This document shows, piece by piece, positions 5,765-11,294 of a stretch of DNA of 11,294 nucleotides. Both the position numbers and the translations under genes were made by a program. Origin of the DNA: Acidilobaceae archaeon (lineage in GTDB: Archaea > Thermoproteota > Thermoprotei_A > Sulfolobales > Acidilobaceae); NCBI GenBank assembly GCA_027013765.1, contig JALWGG010000145.1, forward strand, positions 1 to 11,294. Direction: 5' to 3'. Numbering within the stretch: position 1 is the stretch's first letter; each line of letters starts with the position of its first letter. A model generated the notes under the pieces. It did no database searches, was not told where the DNA came from, and saw only the letters and a list, made by a program, of their open reading frames with translations.

Positions 5765-7508
5765 ATATTAGTGAAGTAAGTTTCATGGTTTTGTGTGACG
5801 AGTATATATTGTTTAATACCATGTTGAGTAGTGTTGTGTTGTCTATTGTGTAGTTGTAGGTTAACTGTATCATCTTCTCGACTGCATTTACCCGTATTCT
5901 TACATGTGCTGTTATTTTTGTTAGCATTTTATATTTATCTAGTAGTCTTTGCAGGTGCTTGCGTGTCCTAGTATAGTATCCTTTTACATGCCTTAGCTTT
6001 GCCCCTTGTATATGTGGCGTAATGGTTGCTTCCAGAGTGTCTATTGGTGTTAGGTATTCTCTGTATCTCTCATAGAATAGTTCTGGCATGTAGCGTGGCC
6101 CGTATACTTTACCGTATGGCGTGTATATGTAGATTATGTATCCGTGGCGTAGTAGCCAGTTGACCGATGCCTCCACGCGTTTAGCTGGTATGCCAGTGGC
6201 TTGTTGTATCATGTCTATAGTCATTGGTGCCTCTTCTAGGGCCTCTAGTATCCTTCTCCTCCTGCTTAGGCCCCACAGCCATTGGACTATGTCCGGGCTG
6301 ACTCCTAGTTTAACCCCCGCCTTCTCAGCCTCCAGTAGCCCATCTACAAGGCTATCCATATCAACGGTGTCTGGGGTTGCTATGAAGACTGCCGTTTTCT
6401 GTTTCGCCTGTGAGGGCCTTAGGATTCTCCCTAGTCGTTGTATGAAGCGTAGGGGGCTAGCTGTATGGCTCCATATTATTAGTAGGTCCGCCTCGGGGAG
6501 GTCTATCCCCTCCTCCCCGGCGCTCGTGGATATTATTAGCCGTGTCCTCTTGGCCTTCTCAAGGCTTATGCGAGGGTTTATCCTCCTCCTGCCAAGTATT
6601 AGTGCTGGTTCTAGGCTTCTCAGGCTCTTGGAGACTAACTCGGCCACTATCACTCTGTCGACGAATACTATCGCCTTCTCATACCCTTCATGGTCCCTAA
6701 GTATTCTTACTAGTGTGGGTAGCTTGTGTGCAGGCCTAACCTCTCTGCTGTAGAGTAGCTCCCTGACTGGTTCTAGGAGCCGTGACAGGAGGCCTCCCTT
6801 CTCATATGACTCTCTAAGGGCTATGGCTCCATCCCTTACAAGCCACCTCAGAGCGTTGCCTATGACGACTCTCTCCACACCGTGTAGCCTGTCCCAGAGC
6901 TCCTCCAGCCTTGTGTAGAGCCTCTCCTCTGCCTTGTTTAGGGGCGCCTCATAGACTTCCCCCACCCATTCTGGAATGTATTTCGCTAGCCTAGGATCTG
7001 TCCAGCTCCAGCACCTCGCCTCTCCGATGTAGTCCTCTAGCATCCTCCTCCTGCTTGGGGGTAGGTATGCTGTTAGCCCCAGCCTCCACTCTGCACGATA
7101 CCTCCTAGCTACAGTAACGTAGGAATCCTGGCCGGTGGTGTGGTGGCACTCGTCTACAACTATCGCCCCTGGCTCATCCATTACATTGAAGCCCTCGCTT
7201 TCAACGATCTCCGGAGTTGCCACGACTACTAGGGAGCTCCACCCCCTCCTCCTAGCCCCTCTACTCATACTTCCATGGACCGGCTCCGCCGGTATGCCGA
7301 GCCTCTTCAGGAACCTTGATGTCTGCTCTACCAGGAACCTGGTGGGTTCAAGCACGAGGACCTTCTTTACCTTCCCATCCTTTAGGAGGTGTTTTATCCA
7401 GAGTGCGGCTATGAGTGTCTTACCCGTCCCCGTAGGCATGCATATTATACTCTGCCTCTTCCTGAGGGCCCATTCTACAGCCTCTAACTGGTAATCCCTC
7501 GGCTTCAA
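5763..7508 (-). CDS. SF2 helicase of Hef/FANCM (Mph1) type, without nuclease domain
   Basis: 581 residues. RecA-like domain 1 holds a Q-motif-like start (PRDYQLEA), Walker A MPTGTGKT (24-31), Walker B DECHH (119-123) and motif III LTAYL (145-149, usually LTASP). The helical insert after DPRLAKYIPEWVGEVYEAPL (171-190) resembles the Hef/FANCM insert. Domain 2 has AIVFVDR (279-285), motif V STSAGEEGIDLPEADLLI and motif VI QRLGRILRPS (357-366). A winged-helix-like segment follows (about 417-465). Family members remodel branched DNA and stalled forks. The ERCC4 nuclease and HhH domains of euryarchaeal Hef are absent; instead there are about 110 residues I do not recognise, and the last 40 are Asn/Thr/Tyr-rich and encoded by AT-rich DNA. 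The start is TTG, 2 nt after the stop of the TIM-barrel gene, with no in-frame ATG or GTG upstream nearby, so translation is probably coupled. Confidence 0.8.
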   Translation of the reverse strand: MKPRDYQLEAVEWALRKRQSIICMPTGTGKTLIAALWIKHLLKDGKVKKVLVLEPTRFLVEQTSRFLKRLGIPAEPVHGSMSRGARRRGWSSLVVVATPEIVESEGFNVMDEPGAIVVDECHHTTGQDSYVTVARRYRAEWRLGLTAYLPPSRRRMLEDYIGEARCWSWTDPRLAKYIPEWVGEVYEAPLNKAEERLYTRLEELWDRLHGVERVVIGNALRWLVRDGAIALRESYEKGGLLSRLLEPVRELLYSREVRPAHKLPTLVRILRDHEGYEKAIVFVDRVIVAELVSKSLRSLEPALILGRRRINPRISLEKAKRTRLIISTSAGEEGIDLPEADLLIIWSHTASPLRFIQRLGRILRPSQAKQKTAVFIATPDTVDMDSLVDGLLEAEKAGVKLGVSPDIVQWLWGLSRRRRILEALEEAPMTIDMIQQATGIPAKRVEASVNWLLRHGYIIYIYTPYGKVYGPRYMPELFYERYREYLTPIDTLEATITPHIQGAKLRHVKGYYTRTRKHLQRLLDKYKMLTKITAHVRIRVNAVEKMIQLTYNYTIDNTTLLNMVLNNIYSSHKTMKLTSLI

Positions 7509-7510
7509 CT

Positions 7511-8404
7511 TTACAGGTGCGATATGGCCTCCCTCATTATGCTGGTGTATAGTGTAAGCGTGTCATGATACTTAGTCTCCGGAGGGCCCGTGTATATTAT
7601 ATGCATGTTCACCGGGACCCCCTTGCCCCTGACATCCTTCACCATAAACTCGGCCAGCGACCTGGCCAGGGGCTCCAGCCTGGGATAGCCCTTACCCAGG
7701 GGGACCCTCTTCTTCAATATCCTCCTCCCCAGAGCGAATCCTATTACCTGGCTGAACCTTAGAGAAAGGTACCTGCTACTCAGCTTCAACGTCTTAGCCA
7801 GGACCTCTCTCCAGTAGTCCTCACCCGTAGACCTGTCGGCCTCCTCGAACGCCCCCGTCTCTGATACACCCTTCTCATACATCCAGACGTTTTCAAGCTG
7901 TACTGACACTATGACCTTATCCTCGCCCACCTCCTCCCTGATAGCTCTTATCTCATCCCAGTCGCCGATCAACCTCCTAGTATACGGCACCTCCACGCTT
8001 ATGATCATGCCGTCAACCTCGGCGGCCAGCTTCTTCAGGAATTCTATCACGTATTCGACATCCCTATGGTCCATATAGGCTCTCCAGCCCAGATGCAGGT
8101 TATAGATCATGGCTCCAGCTAGCTTGGCGCGTTTGGCAGCGGAGATTAGCGCCTTCCAGCTCTTATCCATCACATCCCTATCGACTGAGACGACGTTATA
8201 GTAGGGTGCATGGGCCGTTATTGTTGTGAAGGCGTTGGAGGCGAAATCCCTGTACTCCCTAAAGTAGTCCTCACTCCTCCTCCTGGCAAGGTCATATGGG
8301 GGGATCTCTGTAAGCTTCATCCCGAGTATGGCTGCCAGCCTCAGCTTATACAGACCGTTATACGTTCCCCAGTCGAAGAGTATCACGATAATCACCCCCA
8401 ACAT
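7511..8404 (-). CDS. Endonuclease IV-like TIM-barrel protein with altered metal site
   Basis: 297 residues. The barrel pattern is that of AP endonuclease family 2 / xylose-isomerase-like proteins: ITAHAPYYNVVSVD, then MIYNLHLGW, then ISVEVP. His65, His104 and Glu138 line up with E. coli Nfo zinc ligands His69, His109 and Glu145. The other ligands look replaced: Asp179/His182 by Gln169/Asn172 in VSVQLENVW, Asp229 and His231 by Lys and Arg in KKRVPLGKG, and Glu261 by about His268; no His is seen near Nfo His216. Abasic-site cleavage by the usual three-zinc mechanism is therefore doubtful. The ATG at 8404 fits a leaderless transcript; the GTG at 8386, with GGGGGTGAT just upstream, is an equally good start and would remove six residues. 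It lies 2 nt before the helicase start and 60 bp after the PIN-ATPase gene. Confidence 0.75.
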   Translation of the reverse strand: MLGVIIVILFDWGTYNGLYKLRLAAILGMKLTEIPPYDLARRRSEDYFREYRDFASNAFTTITAHAPYYNVVSVDRDVMDKSWKALISAAKRAKLAGAMIYNLHLGWRAYMDHRDVEYVIEFLKKLAAEVDGMIISVEVPYTRRLIGDWDEIRAIREEVGEDKVIVSVQLENVWMYEKGVSETGAFEEADRSTGEDYWREVLAKTLKLSSRYLSLRFSQVIGFALGRRILKKRVPLGKGYPRLEPLARSLAEFMVKDVRGKGVPVNMHIIYTGPPETKYHDTLTLYTSIMREAISHL

Positions 8405-8425
8405 TATATAGTATTGTTGCTGATT

Positions 8426-8434
8426 GAATATAAG
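8426..8434 (-). promoter_or_regulatory. TATA box upstream of the endonuclease IV-like / helicase gene pair
   Basis: On the minus strand this is CTTATATTC, centred 26 bp before the ATG at 8404, so the message would start at that ATG or shortly before the GTG at 8386. The 60-bp gap to the PIN-ATPase stop suggests the pair has its own promoter. Confidence 0.5.
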
Positions 8435-8464
8435 TTTATGGTTTTAGAGGTCTTGGAGGCACGT

Positions 8465-9991
8465 CTAAACGGGAACGATCCTAGCCTCGAACCCGTTCTT
8501 TTCCACAAGCTTCCTAATCCTCTTGAGCTTCCTCGCCGTCAGCCTGGGGCTGTGCCTGGGTATTCTGACGATTACAGTTTTATCCCTGACCTCTACCTCC
8601 GCGTCGGGTAGGATCCTCCTCACCATCCTCTCAAGCACCTCCCGCTCCCTATCCACGGTTTTACCCTTCACTGGGACGACCATCGTCTGCTCTCCAAACG
8701 TGTAGATCTCATACTCCAGCTCCCCGGTGATGTAGTCCCTAACCTCTACTACGGGCCTGGAGAGGTCCGCCTCCCTAAGCCCTGTGGGCAGCTTTACGGT
8801 GATTGACAATTCATATACCTTCTCGATCCTGCCCTCGTTTATGAATATGACCGTGTCTATTATGCTGGGTATCATCCCCAGCTCCACCCTCCTTATAAAC
8901 CTCTGGACCGCGTCGATGGGGCTGGTTGCATGGACGACACCGATCATACCGATCCCGGCGAGCCTAAGGTCAACGTATAGCTGGAAGTCCTCGTCACTCC
9001 TCAGCTCGTCATACACGGTATAGTCTGGCCTGGATAGGAGGAGTATGTCGTGTAGCTCCCCTAGGTCAGCGTAGTTCTTGCTGTACTGGGTAACCGTTGG
9101 TGGGAGCCTCATATCCCTTGGAGACTCTATCGTCTTAACGATCTTCCCCTGCTCAGAGTAGAATTCCGCTAGGGCCTGTGCAAAGGTTGTTTTACCCATG
9201 CCCGGGGCTCCAGCGATCAGTATGCCCTCAGCCTTCTCCATAAACCTCTTATAGAGCTTGTCAGGGATCTCATAGTCGCTGAGCCTGAGCTTTACAACAG
9301 GCCTGACGGCAGTGATCTCCCACCCCTCACTTAAGGGGGGCCTGGTTATGACTATCCTGTAATCCCTCAACTGTATTATGGTGGAGCCAGCCCTGTCTAT
9401 CTCCACGAATCCATCCTTACTCAGGGATGCAGCCTCGATTAGCTCCCTCGCGATCTCCTCTATCTCGCCCTGGCTCAGAGGCTCGTCACGGATCCTGACG
9501 AAGGCCCACCGCCCCGGGGATCCGATCTTTGCTATGGGGGGTGCACCCTCCTTCAGGTGTATGCTCATAGTCTTCTCGGTGAAGAACTCATCTATAGAGA
9601 GCTTCTCCCTCCTGGCCTCGCCGCTGTATAGTGTGGCTATGCCGAGCGCCCTTGCAGCATCTATCTGTAGGGGGTCGCTTGAGACTAGCACTCCTCCAGC
9701 CTTCCAGGCATAGTTCCTTATAATGGATTTCACGGTCTCTAGACTTACGTCCTTAACCATCGGCTTGTCCTCGTCGACGACTAGGATCTCTATACCGGTA
9801 CCAGGGGACTCTATAACCTTAGCCAGCTCGCTTAGGCCCGTGAAGCCCGTGCTCCTACCCTTCCTAGCCTCGGAGTAGAAGTAGTCTGCTATGATCCTAT
9901 GTATAAGCACCCTCCCCCTGATTGCACCCTTCTCAATGAGCCTCCTCAGGCTCCCGTCCAGGACAGAGTCAACGTCTACCACATACACCAT
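8465..9991 (-). CDS. PIN domain - ATPase - KH protein, PINA-type
   Basis: 508 residues from the ATG at 9991. The PIN-like domain (1-130) retains acidic positions Asp6/Asp8 (VVDVDSVLDG), Glu41 (YSEARKG) and Asp106/Asp111 (SSDPLQIDAARALG). The ATPase core (about 240-420) has Walker A GAPGMGKTT (261-269) and Walker B YTVYDE (324-329), in the PilT/VirB11-like style. The C-terminal basic part (about 427-508, ending RKLKRIRKLVEKNGFEARIV) fits the KH-type domain. In Sulfolobus the homologue PINA is reported to form a hexamer that works with the Holliday-junction resolvase Hjc in branch migration. The open frame reaches back to 10195, but homology begins at MVYVVDVD, so the first 68 codons are excluded. 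GGAG touches the ATG directly; the GTG at 9982, 9 nt away, is a possible alternative start. Two repair-like genes lie downstream on the same strand. Confidence 0.9.
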   Translation of the reverse strand: MVYVVDVDSVLDGSLRRLIEKGAIRGRVLIHRIIADYFYSEARKGRSTGFTGLSELAKVIESPGTGIEILVVDEDKPMVKDVSLETVKSIIRNYAWKAGGVLVSSDPLQIDAARALGIATLYSGEARREKLSIDEFFTEKTMSIHLKEGAPPIAKIGSPGRWAFVRIRDEPLSQGEIEEIARELIEAASLSKDGFVEIDRAGSTIIQLRDYRIVITRPPLSEGWEITAVRPVVKLRLSDYEIPDKLYKRFMEKAEGILIAGAPGMGKTTFAQALAEFYSEQGKIVKTIESPRDMRLPPTVTQYSKNYADLGELHDILLLSRPDYTVYDELRSDEDFQLYVDLRLAGIGMIGVVHATSPIDAVQRFIRRVELGMIPSIIDTVIFINEGRIEKVYELSITVKLPTGLREADLSRPVVEVRDYITGELEYEIYTFGEQTMVVPVKGKTVDREREVLERMVRRILPDAEVEVRDKTVIVRIPRHSPRLTARKLKRIRKLVEKNGFEARIVPV

Positions 9992-10045
9992 CTCCAACAG
10001 CAGACACCCTACCCAGCAACCCATGCTCAATGGTGTGATGCATAG

Positions 10046-10074
10046 AGTGTATAAGTCTATAAGCAGTATACACT
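10046..10074. promoter_or_regulatory. Divergent promoter with overlapping TATA boxes and an 8-bp inverted repeat
   Basis: AGTGTATA (10046-10053) and TATACACT (10067-10074) form an 8-bp inverted repeat with a 13-bp spacer; arm centres are 21 bp apart, two helical turns. Between and within the arms lie GTGTATAAG (10047-10055) and TCTATAAG (10056-10063), which can act as TATA boxes for the + gene (start near 10077, leaderless at the ATG 10079). Their complements CTTATACAC and CTTATAGAC can act for the PIN-ATPase gene on the - strand (leader about 35-45 nt). One regulator bound here could control both genes. Confidence 0.5.
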
Positions 10075-10078
10075 GGTG

Positions 10079-10930
10079 ATGGTGTCTGGAGTGATCGACA
10101 TCCTGGTGACTGCAACGCTGATATACACGGGGAAGGAGGTAATCAGGGAGGGGTATGTTTATGTAAAGGGTGGCAGGATCGCTGGGGTAGGGCAAATGCC
10201 CATCCCCGAGGACCTCACATACGCTACACTGCAGCTAGGAGGGGAGGGGAGAATAGTTGTCCCCGGGCTCGCGGCAGTCCTCGATGCCGCGGCGTATCCA
10301 ATAAGATTCTACAGGCCTAGCATGAGGAAGAGGATAGAATTCTACAAGCTACTATCCCCAGAAGACCTAGCACGCCTATCACTACCAGCAGTATATGAGG
10401 CCCATCTCAGCGGTATAACGAGTATCCTAGTAGAGGGCTTAGACCCTTCACTACCCAACAGGCTCAGGGATATAGTCGGGGGGATCTATGGGCTTGCAAA
10501 ACCCGGCTGCCTAGAGGATGACCAAGGCGGGGATTATGTCAGGATATCGGACGAGTCGTGCCCTGGAGGCATTAGGATAGATAGTGGAGAGGTCCTTGCA
10601 CTATCAAGCAAGCCAGCATACACGCTGGCCGGTGTAGAAGACCCATACAAGCTATCCCTCGGGCTCAGGAGGCAGGCTGGGCTTGGTAGCCAAGAGATCA
10701 GGCCTGGAGAGACTGCGGAGATAGTTATATATGACGCTTCTAGGCCGCCGGGCATGCTCATGGAGTATGCTCCCCTGGATGTTATAGAGAGGATCTATGT
10801 ATATGGAAGGGTTGAGAGCCTGATAGCAGCGGATAGCGTCTTGGTTGACGGGCACGAGCATATAGTAATCTCCGATAAGGACCTCCGGGAGGCCAGGAAA
10901 GCATCTATACGGCTATTATCAAGTCGCTGA
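10079..10930 (+). CDS. Shortened amidohydrolase-like protein lacking metal-binding histidines
   Basis: 283 residues with the outline of an amidohydrolase: N-terminal small beta domain (DILVTATLIYTG, GYVYVKGGRIAGVGQ), the strand-1 signature region (RIVVPGLAAVLDAA, 59-71), a barrel segment YEAHLSGITSILVEG, and the C-terminal return to the beta domain (EIRPGETAEIVIYDASRP, then PLDVIERIYVYGRV and VLVDG). The canonical PGxxDxHxH metal motif is replaced by PGLAAVLDAA, and the barrel is much shorter than the usual 400-450-residue enzymes. Hydrolase activity is therefore unlikely, and it may be a binding or regulatory derivative, or a decaying gene. The ATG at 10079 is chosen; GTG codons at 10076 and 10082 are also possible. 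It is divergent from the PIN-ATPase gene. Immediately downstream a different frame keeps coding-like character to 11007, see findings. Confidence 0.7.
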   Translation: MVSGVIDILVTATLIYTGKEVIREGYVYVKGGRIAGVGQMPIPEDLTYATLQLGGEGRIVVPGLAAVLDAAAYPIRFYRPSMRKRIEFYKLLSPEDLARLSLPAVYEAHLSGITSILVEGLDPSLPNRLRDIVGGIYGLAKPGCLEDDQGGDYVRISDESCPGGIRIDSGEVLALSSKPAYTLAGVEDPYKLSLGLRRQAGLGSQEIRPGETAEIVIYDASRPPGMLMEYAPLDVIERIYVYGRVESLIAADSVLVDGHEHIVISDKDLREARKASIRLLSSR

Positions 10931-11059
10931 TCGAGGGCCACATCACAGCCTACACAGGCTCAGGCGCGTCGTCACCGCTCATCCACGGGATCAGGAGTGA
11001 TATTTAGGGTAGATATATCTGGATGGCATTTACCCGGCTATTAGTAGGCATATCAACCC
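10931..11059 (+). other. Gap after the amidohydrolase-like gene, containing a codon-like frame
   Basis: No gene is assigned here. The +1 frame relative to the upstream gene is open from 10879 to TAG at 11005-11007 and its codons after 10927 look like native usage (LIEGHITAYTGSG, then SPLIHGIRSDI). It has no start codon with a ribosome site. No clear promoter for the downstream crotonase gene is visible; GATATATCTG near 11011-11020 is the only weak TATA-like stretch. Confidence 0.3.
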
Positions 11060-11074
11060 ATGTACACTACTGAT

Positions 11075-11294
11075 ATGTTGGTGCATATCTTGCCTATAAG
11101 GGTTGAGAGGAGGGGCCCGGCGTCCTGGATAATCATGGATAGGGTAGACAAGGGTAACAGCCTGGACCTGCAACACGCCCTACAACTGGCAGACACTGTA
11201 AGGGCTGAGTGCTCCCATAGCGATACAAGCGTCATAGTATTGAGGGGGGCCGGCGATCGATTCTTCTCCACGGGCGTCGACCTAGAGGCCGTAG
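11075..11294 (+). CDS. Enoyl-CoA hydratase/isomerase (crotonase) family protein, 3' truncated
   Basis: The frame is open to the window edge and gives about 73 residues. RVERRGPASWIIMDRVDKGN matches the first strands of crotonases, where Asn-Arg-Pro-x-Lys-x-Asn is usual; here it is Asp-Arg-Val-Asp-Lys-Gly-Asn. The segment TSVIVLRGAGDRFFSTGVDL is the conserved strand plus first oxyanion-hole loop (family FSAGADL). Members act on acyl-CoA thioesters in the cytosol, mostly as hydratases or isomerases; the catalytic Glu/Asp residues lie beyond the window, so the reaction is open. The ATG at 11075 is preferred; ATG 11060 and GTG 11081 are in frame and none has a clear ribosome site. The TAG at 11045-11047 closes the frame upstream. 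Confidence 0.8.
   Translation, partial: MLVHILPIRVERRGPASWIIMDRVDKGNSLDLQHALQLADTVRAECSHSDTSVIVLRGAGDRFFSTGVDLEAV

Noticed and set aside
6136..6753. 205-codon open frame on + opposite the helicase gene
   Set aside because: Low-complexity Ser/Leu-rich translation, fully antisense to conserved helicase motifs; a shadow frame.
8210..8611. 133-codon open frame on + spanning the gap between the TIM-barrel and PIN-ATPase genes
   Set aside because: It overlaps conserved parts of both genes in antisense and crosses the promoter; translation shows no domain.
9992..10195. 68-codon N-terminal extension of the PIN-ATPase frame
   Set aside because: Contains the divergent promoter and overlaps the start of the + gene; PIN homology begins at the Met at 9991.
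1..11294. tRNA, rRNA or C/D-box small RNA genes
   Set aside because: I scanned the intergenic stretches for T-loop-like GTTCRAAT sequences and paired C/D boxes and found no convincing set; a covariance-model search would be needed to exclude them fully.

Overview
The window looks like chromosomal DNA of a hyperthermophilic crenarchaeon, probably order Desulfurococcales. The reasons are: an NADP-type isocitrate dehydrogenase that resembles, from memory, the Aeropyrum pernix enzyme, including a Cys9/Cys87 pair; a PIN-ATPase-KH protein of the archaeal PINA type; GTG and TTG starts with GAGGTG-like ribosome sites; archaeal TATA boxes set for leaderless or short-leader mRNAs; and heavy use of AGG and ATA codons. 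No RNA gene, CRISPR array or insertion sequence was found. Species cannot be named from the sequence alone.

Layout. (1) 1-387: the C-terminal stalk and membrane anchor of a Thr-rich surface protein, cut by the window edge. (2) 510-1172 (+): a SerB-like HAD phosphatase, convergent with and overlapping by 4 bp isocitrate dehydrogenase (1169-2443, -). (3) 2444-5762: an AT-rich block of poorly characterised genes. Three genes on + (2657-4311) form an apparent operon: a Roadblock/LC7 protein, an alpha/beta protein with possible V4R-like topology, and a Roadblock domain fused to two zinc ribbons and a two-helix membrane anchor. A divergent pair of uncharacterised genes (4308-5129, - and 5275-5736, +) follows; the two seem to share a domain. 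(4) 5763-9991 (-): three genes fitting DNA repair: a PINA-type ATPase, an endonuclease IV-like TIM barrel that has lost most zinc ligands, and a Hef/FANCM-type helicase without nuclease domain. (5) 10079-10930 (+): a shortened amidohydrolase-like protein without the metal-binding histidines, divergent from PINA across an operator-like inverted repeat. (6) 11075-11294 (+): the start of a crotonase-family protein, cut by the window edge.

The most promising candidate for an undescribed system is the block at 2657-5736. Two Roadblock proteins, one of them membrane-tethered with zinc ribbons, suggest a small scaffold or GTPase-regulatory complex at the cytoplasmic membrane. No GTPase is present in the window, so this is inference. 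The adjacent divergent paralogue-like pair has no recognisable function, and a tight palindrome sits just downstream of one of its TATA boxes. The repair cluster is the second point of interest, because the nuclease-like member has a remodelled active site and the helicase is of a type best known from Euryarchaeota.
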